A stretch of 64,000 nucleotides of DNA from an uncultured Dysosmobacter sp. (GTDB lineage Bacteria > Bacillota > Clostridia > Oscillospirales > Oscillospiraceae), in NCBI RefSeq assembly GCF_947631165.1, contig NZ_CANRKH010000006.1, positions 1 to 64,000 on the forward strand. Reading direction: 5' to 3'. The notes beneath the pieces are model-generated. The model did no database searches, was not told the DNA's origin, and saw only the letters and a program-made list of their open reading frames with translations. The translations under genes and the position numbers were made by a program. This document shows positions 1-8,646 of the stretch, in pieces (position 1 is the stretch's first letter; each line of letters begins with the position of its first letter).

Positions 1-78
<78 letters not shown>

Positions 79-127
79 ACATATCAACATCGTGGAAAGT
101 CCGCTGACGCTCGCTCCAAGAGAGAGC

Positions 128-204
128 TGGTACGCCAGAAGGGACTCGAACCCCTGGCCTACTGCTTAGAAGGCAGTTGCTCTATCCAGCTGAGCTACTG
201 GCGC
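128..204 (-). tRNA. tRNA-Arg (TCT)
   Basis: Minus-strand cloverleaf with acceptor stem GCGCCAG/CTGGCGT (first pair G-U), anticodon loop CTTCTAA (anticodon TCT, reading AGA), T loop GTTCGAGTC, and an encoded CCA at 128-130. It lies between tRNA-His and tRNA-Gly and is presumably cotranscribed with them. Confidence 0.96.
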
Positions 205-212
205 GAATAAAA

Positions 213-287
213 TGGAGCAGGTGACGGGAATCGAACCCGCATCCCCAGCTTGGAAGGCTGGTGCCCTGACCATTGTGCTACACCTGC
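213..287 (-). tRNA. tRNA-Gly (TCC)
   Basis: Minus-strand cloverleaf with acceptor GCAGGTG/CACCTGC, anticodon loop CTTCCAA (anticodon TCC), T loop GTTCGATTC and an encoded CCA at 213-215. It is the first gene of the three-tRNA unit, directly downstream of a sigma-A type promoter. Confidence 0.96.
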
Positions 288-320
288 GCATGCCCTCCGG
301 GGGAACTTGTCAGCTTTGAT

Positions 321-349
321 ATGATAGCATGGAAAGGCAGCTATGTCAA
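321..349 (-). promoter_or_regulatory. Promoter of the Gly-Arg-His tRNA unit
   Basis: On the minus strand a perfect -35 TTGACA (344-349) and a -10 TATCAT (321-326) are separated by 17 bases and point toward tRNA-Gly, 34 bases away. This is the layout of a strong vegetative promoter. Confidence 0.75.
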
Positions 350-360
350 GCATTTGACAG

Positions 361-687
361 AAAGTTTTTCTTGTATTTTAAAAGATTTCTTTACTTGGTA
401 AACTATTAGCTAAACTTATTCCGATGGAAATTGTTATAAGCTGCTGATCAGCTTTTGGGCGCAAGTGTTTGTCAAGATGGCTTTTGGAAGCCTGACACTG
501 TACTTCGACGCCCTCACCACACTGATAAAGCCCATACTCTTTGATAAGGACTGCTTGACGGGAAATACAACTTAAAACAACTTGTCACCGCTTAAAGGAA
601 GTTCACATTTTGCGGGCCTCTCAGCCTGCAAGATGTTCCGGCACTATGTTTGTACCGGTCATTCTTTCTGAAAAATAGAAAAGAAGA
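361..687. other. Gene-free stretch, AT-rich
   Basis: No credible gene, RNA or repeat was recognised. A short open frame on the plus strand (about 440-580) encodes a hydrophobic stretch with no start signal. It may be a decayed fragment, but I cannot assign it. Confidence 0.4.
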
Positions 688-1299
688 TTATCCAGTGCCC
701 AGACAGACCGCCAAAAATGCTTCAAAAAGCCGATCTCCGGTCGGACGCAGCCGCTCGGGGTGCCACTGAACGCCCCATATCGGAAGCGCACGGTGGCGAA
801 GTGCCTCCACCGTGCCGTCGCCCGTCCATTGCAGCGCTTCCAGGCCGCTGCCCAATCGGTCCACCGCCTGGTGGTGGGCGCTGTTCACCATGCATCGTTC
901 ACCGTAAAGGTCTCGCAGGAAGCTGGACGCCGTTCGAACCTCATGGCGCCGGTCCTTACCATCTACCGCATTGTGTCCCGGCAGATCCTGGAGCAGGGTG
1001 CCTCCGAAAAAGACGTTGAGGACCTGATGCCCCCGGCAGATGCCCAGCACAGGCTTTTCGACTGCTGTGAATGCGTCCACCAGCTCCAGCTCCAGATGGT
1101 CCCGCTCTGGCTCCAGATCTCGGGAAGCGGTGTTTACTTGGCCGTAGCGCCACGGCTCCATGTCTCCGCCGCCAGGCAGCAGCAGGCCGCCGCAGGCCAG
1201 CGGATCACCGTCAAATCGGGCTTCACCCCCGGCGGCGGCTATGGCTCGCCGGTAATTTTCATGACGCCGCGGATCTCCGCAGATGTAGATGTCCGTCAT
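688..1299 (-). CDS. Class I glutamine amidotransferase-like (peptidase C26) hydrolase
   Basis: This 203-residue protein resembles the gamma-glutamyl-GABA hydrolase (PuuD-like) branch of class I glutamine amidotransferases. It shows LLLPGGGDMEPW near residue 40, the nucleophile elbow GICRGHQ with the catalytic Cys near residue 87, and the His-Glu pair in WHPE near the C terminus. Family members are usually about 240 residues, so this copy is short, with a reduced N-terminal part. A GGGAGG ribosome site precedes the ATG. It stands alone between tRNA genes. The substrate is not predictable; cleavage of gamma-glutamyl amides is the likely chemistry. Confidence 0.82.
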   Translation of the reverse strand: MTDIYICGDPRRHENYRRAIAAAGGEARFDGDPLACGGLLLPGGGDMEPWRYGQVNTASRDLEPERDHLELELVDAFTAVEKPVLGICRGHQVLNVFFGGTLLQDLPGHNAVDGKDRRHEVRTASSFLRDLYGERCMVNSAHHQAVDRLGSGLEALQWTGDGTVEALRHRALPIWGVQWHPERLRPTGDRLFEAFLAVCLGTG

Positions 1300-1397
1300 C
1301 TGATCGCCTCCCGCATCATTTTATGCCGCCGGATACGGGTTTGCTCTTGCATCAGGGGAAAAAATGTGGCATAATGTTGTCTCGGAAAAATACACAT

Positions 1398-1489
1398 GGA
1401 GATGTACCCAAGCGGTTGAAGGGTCCGCACTCGAAATGCGGTAGGCGCCTCAAAAGCGCGCGAGAGTTCGAATCTCTCCATCTCCGCCA
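1398..1489 (+). tRNA. tRNA-Ser (CGA)
   Basis: This is a 92-base class II tRNA with acceptor GGAGATG/CATCTCC, anticodon loop CTCGAAA (anticodon CGA, reading UCG), a long variable arm, T loop GTTCGAATC and an encoded CCA at 1487-1489. A terminator hairpin begins two bases downstream. It sits at the left edge of an AT-richer decayed segment, and tRNA genes are common integration sites, but no duplicated 3' end was found. Confidence 0.96.
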
Positions 1490-1490
1490 C

Positions 1491-1527
1491 GTCGGAGCAA
1501 GCGACATATCGCTTGCTCCGACTTTTT
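1491..1527 (+). terminator. Intrinsic terminator of tRNA-Ser
   Basis: A perfect 13-bp stem GTCGGAGCAAGCG/CGCTTGCTCCGAC closes a 6-base loop and is followed by TTTTT. Confidence 0.93.
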
Positions 1528-2431
1528 ATAAAAGTCAGAGCGCGCTCATTCTGCTGCTCCTCCTCTCCAAACCGAACCCGCTGCGCTGGGCTTCGGTTTG
1601 GTTCTGGCAAGTCCTTTGGCTGGAAAAGTATTTTTATTGCCTTGATACATCATCCTGCAGTGCTTTGCGCTGCAGGATTTTCTTTTGCCCGTTGGAACAA
1701 TGACCCCATTACCACAGCAGATTCTTCTTGAGCAGAATAGTCCAATAGTTGGGGCGAAGGGGCTGTCCACACTGGTCGACACAGATTGAATCAAGATAAT
1801 CTTTACAGTATGACTTTTTGAAGAGCCTGTGGAACAACTCTTGTTTTTCCTCCAGCAGGAGCTTTTCAACCGCCGGGATAAGTGGCAGAGTCCGAAAACT
1901 GGATTTGGTTTTTAAGAAACCGGTGATTCAGTTGTGACACACATATTGACGGTATATTTTCTGCTTGGACTTAGTCAGAAACTGTTTTGATTGGCTCCTG
2001 GCGGTGGCTCCGTGGAAACCATTGAAATCCGCCAGGATTCCTGTATTTTTCCCCTGCCAAGCAAAAAATCTGTCTGCTAATCTGCACATCCTGATTGAAT
2101 TAGGGATTCCTAAAAAGGCGGATATCATCTGGGAATAGAGCGAAGGAGCGTTCGAAAGCGGGAAAAGGACATTCGTGACATGTTGTAGAACAGCAAGAGC
2201 CACATAGTGGCCAGCTATCAAAGACAAGGAAAGAACTGAAAAAGTAGTATGCCCCGGTGGAATGGAACAGCACCTCCATTTGTTATTCCAGTATACCATA
2301 CTGTCTAACGAAAGGGGGTGCTGTTCAGGCTGGCTGTACTTTTTATGGTTGTTGTACGGTACTGTCTTGACTGTATTCTGTCCACCCAAATGATCATTGA
2401 AAATTTCAGATTCAATGATCAGCAGAAAAAC
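1528..2431. other. Decayed, gene-free segment
   Basis: About 900 bases hold only short, mutually out-of-frame openings, with stops in all six frames and no ribosome sites. The segment is AT-richer than the housekeeping regions, and several openings read like fragments of one protein. I suspect an eroded gene, possibly a transposase, but found no catalytic motif and no terminal inverted repeats. At its right end lies the perfect 11-bp inverted repeat described separately. Confidence 0.5.
2391..2421. repeat. Inverted repeat beyond the chimeric gene
   Basis: Perfect arms TGATCATTGAA (2391-2401) and TTCAATGATCA (2411-2421) enclose 9 bases, ten bases beyond the stop of the minus-strand gene at 2432. 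Position suggests a weak terminator, although no clear U-run follows. Confidence 0.55.
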
Positions 2432-3418
2432 TCAACGGCTGATGACCTGAGTCAGAACATTAACAGAGGTGGCAACGCCGGCCTCTGTACTCATGGTGAG
2501 ATCTTCCATTTCAAGGGAAACATCACCATCATAGCCCATCATATGGACAACGGAGAAGAATTCCTTCCACCAATTCAGGTCATGGCCGCAGCCCACAGCC
2601 ACATAATTCCAAACACGCTCTGCGCTGTCAGTGACAGGCCGCGGCTCCAGGATGCCGTCCACATCGGAGAGCAGACGTTCAATGCGGGCATCCTTTCCAT
2701 GAACGTGATAGATACAGCCCTTCAATGCCCGGGCAGCCGCAATGGGATCCGCGCCTAAAATCATCATATGAATGATACTATTTGATATTCCGTCACTGGG
2801 AACCCCTGTATACTGCTTGTGGTGTTCAGCATTCATAACCTTGATATCCAGAAGTGCAAGATCTACATGCGGGAAAACCAAATCGACAACATCTCTCGAA
2901 GCAAACCCGCACGATTCTACAGCTGTGTGGAAACCTTTTTCATGTGCGCCGCGCAGAAGTTCTGCAGTAAACGCTGGATGATACAGGCATTCACCACCGC
3001 TTACTGTAACTCCGCCGCCAGAGGACTCAAGAAACATGCGATCACGTTCGACCTGGTTGAGGACTTCTTGAACGCACATGACCTTACCAGAGATTTCGCG
3101 GGCCTTTCTTTTACAGACTGCAACACACGCTCCACAGGTTGTACAACGTGTACGGTTCGTTACCGATAGGACTTTGCCACTCTGCTCTTGCATACAGATC
3201 GCATTAGCATTGCAGGATGGAATGCAGTGACCGCAGCCGATGCATAAGCTGGAATATGTCATAAGCTGCGGAGAAGGGAAATTGGATTCTGGATTTGCAC
3301 ACCAAACACAGCGCAATGGGCATCCCTTTTCAAAAACAGTTGTCCGGATCCCCGGACCGTCATGGATAGAATAGCTTTGGATGTTGAAGATTGGAGCAGT
3401 TAGATCTGGGTTGTGTAT
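2432..3418 (-). pseudogene. Chimeric glycyl-radical activase / sugar-epimerase remnant
   Basis: The N-terminal two thirds (about 3418 to 2770) is a glycyl-radical-enzyme activating protein. It shows IFNIQSYSIHDGPGIRTT, the radical-SAM motif CPLRCVWC, two ferredoxin-type clusters (CIGCGHCIPSC and CTTCGACVAVC), GGGVTVSGGE and LLDIKVMN. After VPSDGISNS it switches in frame to HMMILGADPIAAARAL and CIYHVHGKDARIE, which is the C-terminal third of a xylose-isomerase-like TIM-barrel sugar phosphate isomerase/epimerase. The two families are unrelated, so an in-frame deletion is the simplest explanation. No ATG, GTG or TTG precedes the radical-SAM cysteines; only an ATA (3418) follows an AGGGAGG site, so the start codon may also be lost. 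No glycyl-radical partner enzyme lies nearby. Confidence 0.8.
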
Positions 3419-3426
3419 CGCCCTCC

Positions 3427-4314
3427 CTATGTTGCAGTTTGCCTTTCGCAGTAATGCTGAATAATGATATTTTTTACAGTCTTAGCTTGCAAGCTGAGCC
3501 TTTGTTTTTTGCGCCAGTAAATTTTTAAAACAGCAGGGGGGCTACCGCACAGCCTACAGATTCCAACTTCAGGAGGAATCTTTTCCTGCGTCATGCGCTT
3601 GGGGACAACTGCGCAGCATATTCCGGTGTTGACAGCTTGCATGAGATCATTGGCAGAGGTTGCTTCGAATATGATTTTCGGAGAAAAACCAACCGCTTCA
3701 CATGAGCGTTCAAAGATTCCGCGAATGATATCTTTTTCCGGATACCCAGCGAATATCTCATTAGAAAGCTCGGAAATTGACACAGTTTTGCGTCCATAGA
3801 AGCAACTATCTGCATGTACAGCCAGGACGAACTCGTCACGGTCAACTATGTCACTGTAGCATTCCACAATGGAAGGTTCCTGAGCTTGAATCAGGAAGTC
3901 AGCCTCCCCATTATAAAAACGGGAAAGGGCGGTTACATCAATAATCCGGCTGATTTGGAGAGAAATCTGACAGTCAGAGGCAGCAATTTTTTTTATAATG
4001 TCGGATGTAATTACATGAGGCGGAGAGACGATCTCTACTACGGGCTTACTTTGCGCTCTGCACGAACGGATGATTCTCTGAAGTTCCTGCTGTTCGGCAA
4101 GAACGCGTCTGACGCTGTCATAGACCGTTTTTCCTTCTTTTGTCAGAACGATGCTCCTGCCCTTGCGGGTGAACAAAGGAAAACCGCACTCATCCTCAAT
4201 GCGCCGTATGGTTGCTGTCAGGGTTGGCTGGGAGATAAACAGTTCTTTTGCAGCGTTGGAGATATGCCCTGGCTCTGCAACTTTGCAAAAATACTGCATC
4301 TGTGTTTCGTTCAT
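3427..4314 (-). CDS. LysR family transcriptional regulator
   Basis: The full-length 295-residue LysR protein has an N-terminal winged helix-turn-helix (ISNAAKELFISQPTLTATIRRIE, residues about 17-40, followed by GFPLFTRKGRSIVLT). The periplasmic-binding-like effector domain begins near residue 90. It lies just upstream of the chimeric activase gene on the same strand and downstream of the broken DASS transporter. It therefore probably once controlled uptake and breakdown of an organic anion. The frame is intact even though both neighbours are damaged. The ligand is unknown. Confidence 0.88.
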   Translation of the reverse strand: MNETQMQYFCKVAEPGHISNAAKELFISQPTLTATIRRIEDECGFPLFTRKGRSIVLTKEGKTVYDSVRRVLAEQQELQRIIRSCRAQSKPVVEIVSPPHVITSDIIKKIAASDCQISLQISRIIDVTALSRFYNGEADFLIQAQEPSIVECYSDIVDRDEFVLAVHADSCFYGRKTVSISELSNEIFAGYPEKDIIRGIFERSCEAVGFSPKIIFEATSANDLMQAVNTGICCAVVPKRMTQEKIPPEVGICRLCGSPPAVLKIYWRKKQRLSLQAKTVKNIIIQHYCERQTAT

Positions 4315-4392
4315 GCCTTTGACCGCCTTTATATTTTCTATACGAATACTATATCAGTTGTTTTCGGGAAAATAAAGAACCAGCTCTGACTA

Positions 4393-4435
4393 TTCATGTA
4401 TGGCATGCTGGAAAAACCAACATGCCATACATGAA
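4393..4435 (-). terminator. Hairpin between the DASS remnant and LysR gene
   Basis: Perfect 15-base arms TTCATGTATGGCATG and CATGCCATACATGAA enclose 13 bases directly beyond the transporter stop. No U-run follows, so it may be a processing or attenuator hairpin rather than a strong terminator. Confidence 0.55.
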
Positions 4436-4439
4436 GACA

Positions 4440-5430
4440 TTATACAACGGCAGCGCTAGCCATGAACAGGTTGCACAGAAGAGGAATCAGAATCGTTAGA
4501 ATGATGACGCTTGCAGCAGATACGATTAGGCCCTGTTTGACATAATCCTGTGCCTCAAAATGACCATAGGAATGCCCCATCGCAGGCAACGCATCAATTG
4601 GCAGAATTGGCGCCCAGTCACACCAGAATGTGCCAATCATGAGTCCGATGGCGGGATTGATATCAAGTGAGACACACAGGGAAGTAAACGGAATGATCAC
4701 AAGCGTAAGAACAGGCAGGCCATTCGGAATCAGGGCATGAAGGACGGCGGCGATAATGGACATAAAGATGATTGCAACAATGGGCGAGAAACCGCCGACC
4801 GAATCCAACATAAGTCCGACCAGCCAATCAGATGCGCCGGTAGACTGAACGAAAGAGACAATACCGAGAATTGCACCACACATCAGGACACAGTCCCATC
4901 CGATGGTGTCATTGAACTCTTTCCAGGAGAAAACTTCAATACCAGGCATCATGAACAGCGCGGTGCCGATGAGAGCAACGGCTGCCGTGTTGCACCAGGA
5001 AATCCAAGAACCCGCAAACCAGCCGGCTAGCATCAGAGCGAGAATACAAAGAGTCTTGGTCTCACGGGCATCGAGATTTCCAAGATCATGGCTGTTAATA
5101 TTTGCAAGGTTACCGGTGATGGGGGGGGAAAAGAAGCATTAGGACGCCCCAGGTCAAAATGACGGTGACAAACATCACTGGGTAACCTACGGCGGTCCAT
5201 TGCGCAAAGTTGACACTTTTCCCGGTAGCGCTTTCCATCATACTGATAGCGGACATATTAGAGGCAACGCCGATGGGGGTACCAAAACCGCCCACACCAG
5301 CACCGGCAGCAATCATAATCATCAGATCACGTGCCGGGTTAGATTTATCACCCTTCTTGACACCCTGCGCTTCAATGACCTTCAGCACGACACCAACGAA
5401 GATGCCCATAAGGGCGTGGCTGTGTAAGAA
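4440..5430 (-). pseudogene. Broken DASS/SLC13-type anion:Na+ symporter
   Basis: Two adjoining frames encode one divalent anion:sodium symporter-like protein. The upstream frame carries AAGAGVGGFGTPIGVASNMS and NFAQWTAVGYPVMF. It runs into a tract of eight G (5121-5128), after which the match continues in another frame through GWFAGSWISW, ALIPNGLPVLTL and FWCDWAPILPIDALPAMG to the stop at 4440. The first third or more of the protein is missing. The frame upstream of about 5430 is unrelated sequence running into a long hairpin. The gene is therefore truncated and frameshifted. Together with the LysR gene it is a relic of an organic-acid uptake locus. Confidence 0.85.
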
Positions 5431-5457
5431 GTATTTTTCTTTCCTTGGCCCTTGGCA

Positions 5458-5495
5458 CCAGAAAAGCGACAGGCCAAAACCTGTCGCTTTTCTGG
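5458..5495. repeat. Long hairpin at the truncation edge
   Basis: Perfect 16-bp arms CCAGAAAAGCGACAGG and CCTGTCGCTTTTCTGG surround CCAAAA. It lies where the transporter loses homology, so it may be the surviving terminator of a deleted neighbour. Confidence 0.6.
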
Positions 5496-5609
5496 CCTTT
5501 GGCACAGAGGAGCGTATCTCATGGCCTGCCGGCTTAAAACATTGGATCTCCGCCGTTATTTAAAAGTGCGCCTCAAACAACGGAGGACTGAGGCGGAGAT
5601 GGCGGCTGT

Positions 5610-6446
5610 TTATCCCTGTTTCTCTGCGAAGGGCGATCCATGCTCCGGCAGCTCCCGCAGGGAGGCAAAGGTGAAGCCCATTTCTTCCCAGCGGGTCAGC
5701 AGATCATCCAGAATCTCCGCATTGGTGCGGGAGGTGGAGTGCAGCAGCACAATGGCCCCGTTGTGGATGCGGGGCAGCAGCTTGGCATAGGCCTGTTCCG
5801 CTGTGGGCTGGTCGTCCACATACCAGTCTACATAGGCCAGGCTCCAGAATACCGTCCGATAGCCCAGCGCCTGAGCCTGCCGCAGATTCTCCTGGCTGTA
5901 CTTTCCCTGAGGCGGGCGATAGAACATGGGCAGCGCCTGACCGGTGGTCTCTTGATACAGGTTTGAGAGGCTGTCCAGTTCCTTCTGAAAGGCTGCCTGA
6001 TCGGATATGGCAGACATATCCGGGTGGTGATAGGTGTGATTGCCCACGATATGGCCCTCTGCCGCCATGCGGCGGATAACGTCCGGAGCGGTCTCGATCA
6101 TGTTGCCCACCACAAAGAAGGCCGCCGGAGCGTTGTGCTTTTTCAGGGCGTCCAGGATCGTTTCCGTGTAGCCGTTCTCATAGCCGCAGTCAAAGGTGAG
6201 GTAGATGACCTTTTTTTCGGTATCGCCCAGATAATAGGCATCATACTGTGCCAGCTCCTCCACGGTGGCGTTGCCCACAGGGGAAGCGCCCTCGGTGGGG
6301 AAAGACAGCCCCCAGTTCCCGGCGGAGGCCGGAACAGCGGCGAGAGCGGCGGCGGGCTGGGAGCGTTGGCCCTGGAGCCAGAGCATCCCGGCCAGGAACA
6401 GGCAGGGAGCGGCCAGCAGCAAAAGCGCGCGGGATCGGTGAGACAT
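5610..6446 (-). CDS. PdaA-like polysaccharide deacetylase
   Basis: This 278-residue exported protein starts with a hydrophobic signal/anchor (RALLLLAAPCLFLAGMLWL) and carries a NodB-type deacetylase domain. TFDCGYENGYT holds the catalytic Asp and metal-binding Asp, HTYHHPDMS holds the metal His pair, and RPPQGKYS and VLLHSTS follow. TFDCGYENG is characteristic of the PdaA branch, which deacetylates N-acetylmuramic acid on the way to muramic delta-lactam in the spore cortex. Cortex modification is therefore the likely role, implying a spore former or a descendant of one. A ribosome site AGGAGG precedes the ATG. Confidence 0.85.
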   Translation of the reverse strand: MSHRSRALLLLAAPCLFLAGMLWLQGQRSQPAAALAAVPASAGNWGLSFPTEGASPVGNATVEELAQYDAYYLGDTEKKVIYLTFDCGYENGYTETILDALKKHNAPAAFFVVGNMIETAPDVIRRMAAEGHIVGNHTYHHPDMSAISDQAAFQKELDSLSNLYQETTGQALPMFYRPPQGKYSQENLRQAQALGYRTVFWSLAYVDWYVDDQPTAEQAYAKLLPRIHNGAIVLLHSTSRTNAEILDDLLTRWEEMGFTFASLRELPEHGSPFAEKQG

Positions 6447-6581
6447 GGATAGGACCTCCTGTCAGCAGTGATGGCCCTAGTTTTGCCCACCGGCGGCAAA
6501 ATCATGCGGGCGTTGAAAAAAATGGGAAAGGCTGGTATAATCAAACAGAAAACGATGTTTCACGTCGGAAGGAGGGAGCTT

Positions 6582-6995
6582 ATGATCGTTGCGGTCTGTA
6601 TCGGCGAGGACGGCGGGATGCTGTTCAACCGCCGCCGGGTCAGCCGGGACCGTGCCCAGCGGGCGGACCTGCTGGCTCTCTGCGGCGGAAAGGCGCTGCG
6701 AATGAACGATTATTCTGCGGCCCTGTTCCGGGATGCGGCTGACCAGATCATCGTGGACAAGGCTTTTTTGGAAACGGCGGGACCGGGGGATGTTTGTTTT
6801 GTAGAGGACCGGCCGCTGTCGCCATGGATGGCGGAGATCGAGGCGGTGGTGCTGTACCGCTGGAACCGGGCCTATCCGGCGGACGTCCGGTTGGATCTGG
6901 ATCTGTCCGCCTTTGAGCGGGTCCGGCAGACGGAATTTCCCGGCAGCTCCCACGAGCGCGTGACCCGGGAGATCTATCGCGGAAAAGAGAGGTGA
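6582..6995 (+). CDS. Conserved hypothetical protein upstream of the nuclease
   Basis: A 137-residue soluble protein starts at an ATG preceded by GGAGGGAG; longer upstream starts lack a ribosome site. It opens with MIVAVCIGEDGGMLFNRRR and contains ILVDKAFL-like and YRWNRAYPADV segments, but no catalytic motif I can name. The stop nearly touches the nuclease start (6998), so the two are translationally coupled. Clostridial relatives in this position are, as I recall, often labelled ribonuclease Z, but no metallo-beta-lactamase motif is visible, so I leave the function open. Confidence 0.7.
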   Translation: MIVAVCIGEDGGMLFNRRRVSRDRAQRADLLALCGGKALRMNDYSAALFRDAADQIIVDKAFLETAGPGDVCFVEDRPLSPWMAEIEAVVLYRWNRAYPADVRLDLDLSAFERVRQTEFPGSSHERVTREIYRGKER

Positions 6996-6997
6996 CC

Positions 6998-7705
6998 ATG
7001 AAGAGGCGAAGAAGGAAAAAGAAGAAGCATGTGTTCCGGACGCTGCTCCTGCTGGCGGCCGGCGCGGTGATGGCCCTGGCAGGATGGTATCTGACTCCCA
7101 CGACGGCGCTGGAAGATATCCCTGTCTATCAGGGGACGGCCTATGTGGAGTTGGACCGCAACCAGCCCGATTTTTCGGCGGAGGAAAAAATCGCCGGGGC
7201 CTTTGAGGATTACGCGCCCCTGGACTATCTGGGGCGCTGCGGCGCGGCTTACGCCAATGTGTGCCAGGAGCTGATGCCGACATCCCCCCGGGAGGATATC
7301 AGCGCCGTGAAGCCCAGCGGCTGGAAACAGCATTTTTACGATTTTGTGGACGGCGGGGCGCTGTGGAACCGCTGTCATCTCATCGGCTTTCAGCTGACGG
7401 GGGAGAATGCCAATGAGCGCAACCTTATCACCGGGACCCGTTACATGAACACGGAGGGGATGCTGCCTTTTGAGAATATGGTGGCGGACTACGTGCGGGA
7501 GACCGGCAACCATGTGCTTTACCGGGTCACGCCCCTTTTTGCTGGCATGGAGCTGGTGGCCCGAGGCGTGCAGATGGAGGCTTGGTCGGTGGAGGACGGC
7601 GGCGACGGTATATGCTTCAACGTATTCGTATTCAATGTGCAGCCGGGGATCGAGATCGACTACGCCACCGGTGAAAACTGGCTGGCAGAGGAGGGCGCGG
7701 CATGA
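6998..7705 (+). CDS. DNA/RNA non-specific endonuclease, EndA/DNA-entry-like
   Basis: This membrane-anchored nuclease of about 235 residues has a basic N terminus (KRRRRKKKK), one transmembrane segment (LLLLAAGAVMALAGWYL) and a beta-beta-alpha-metal nuclease core: WNRCHLIGFQLTGENANE, NLITGTRYMNTEGMLPFE. The His in RCHLIG corresponds to the general base of the DRGH motif; here the first residues read NRC instead of DRG, as in many clostridial members. The active site would face outward. Roles in this family include DNA uptake and nutrient scavenging. The next gene overlaps its stop by four bases. Confidence 0.85.
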   Translation: MKRRRRKKKKHVFRTLLLLAAGAVMALAGWYLTPTTALEDIPVYQGTAYVELDRNQPDFSAEEKIAGAFEDYAPLDYLGRCGAAYANVCQELMPTSPREDISAVKPSGWKQHFYDFVDGGALWNRCHLIGFQLTGENANERNLITGTRYMNTEGMLPFENMVADYVRETGNHVLYRVTPLFAGMELVARGVQMEAWSVEDGGDGICFNVFVFNVQPGIEIDYATGENWLAEEGAA

Positions 7706-8382
7706 TGGAAGCGATTTGGCGGCAATTTGACCGCGTCGTGATCTTTGACACGGAGACCACCGGCATCGAATTCAGCAGAGACCGGATCATCGAATTGGGA
7801 GCTGTGGCCCTGGAGAACGGCAGGGAGACGAACAGCCTTGACGTGCTGGTCCGCCTGCCGGAGGGAAAGGTATTGCCGCCCTTCATCACTGAGTTGACCG
7901 GGATCACCGATGCGCAGCTTTTGGCGGAGGGTGTGCCGGAGGCGGAGGCGGCGGAAGATTTCTGCCGCCTGCTGAATGGTTCAGAGCGCCCGCTTCTGGC
8001 GGCATATAACGCCCAGTTCGATTTGAATTTTCTTTACTGGTTCCTGCGGCCCCACGGGCGGGCCGGGGCGCTGCAAAAGCCGCATTTTCTGGACGCGCTG
8101 ACAGTTTACCGGGATCGGAGGGACTATCCCCACAAGCTGTGTAATGCTATCGACGCATATGGCCTGACTGGCGCGGCGGTGAACAGCCACCGGGCGGTAG
8201 ACGATGCCCGGGCCACGGTGCTGCTGCTGGAGGCCATGGCGGCGGAGCGGGATGACCTGGACCGGTACATCGACCTGTTCGGGACCCATCCCAAATACGG
8301 CCTGTCAGGGCGGCGGATCGCCTCCGTTACCTACCGCCCCCAGCCCTACCAGCGGACTGTACCGTTGTATGAGTTGACATAA
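7702..8382 (+). CDS. DnaQ-like 3'-5' exonuclease
   Basis: The 226-residue protein shows the three exonuclease motifs of the DEDDh superfamily: Exo I FDTETTGIEFSRDRIIELGA (residues about 13-32), Exo II AYNAQFDLNFLYWF, and Exo III HRAVDDARATVLLLEAM. It is the length of a stand-alone proofreading-type nuclease rather than a polymerase domain. It overlaps the preceding nuclease gene by ATGA, so a small nucleic-acid-degradation operon is likely. Confidence 0.88.
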   Translation: MMEAIWRQFDRVVIFDTETTGIEFSRDRIIELGAVALENGRETNSLDVLVRLPEGKVLPPFITELTGITDAQLLAEGVPEAEAAEDFCRLLNGSERPLLAAYNAQFDLNFLYWFLRPHGRAGALQKPHFLDALTVYRDRRDYPHKLCNAIDAYGLTGAAVNSHRAVDDARATVLLLEAMAAERDDLDRYIDLFGTHPKYGLSGRRIASVTYRPQPYQRTVPLYELT

Positions 8383-8407
8383 TACATACATGCCTCCACG
8401 GCGAGAA

Positions 8408-8434
8408 GGGCAGCTCCTGGGATGGAGACTGCCC
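8408..8434 (+). repeat. Hairpin downstream of the DnaQ-like gene
   Basis: Arms GGGCAGCTCC and GGAGACTGCCC pair with one bulged A. It is the first of two related hairpins sharing GGGCAG/CTGCCC, the second being a canonical terminator. Confidence 0.5.
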
Positions 8435-8493
8435 GAGGCGGCGCTGGGGCGCACTGTTTTCGTGTGGCCATGGAACAGATATTTCCTGCCGGA

Positions 8494-8526
8494 GCGGGCA
8501 GTCCTTACAAGGACTGCCCGCTTTTT
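8494..8526 (+). terminator. Intrinsic terminator
   Basis: Perfect 13-bp arms GCGGGCAGTCCTT and AAGGACTGCCCGC are followed by TTTTT. It ends the nuclease operon. Confidence 0.9.
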
Positions 8527-8646
8527 GCGCTATCGGAATCTTGCGAAACTGTAAGATCATCGAAAGATTTTTGAAAGATTCATCTGTTAGGATGGTATTT
8601 ACAGCGGAAAGCACCTTGGATCTTTGATCGCCGCCTGAAATTTTTC

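Noticed and set aside
688..1374. Overlapping plus-strand frames opposite the C26 hydrolase
   Set aside because: The minus-strand protein has catalytic motifs and a ribosome site; the plus frames are shadows.
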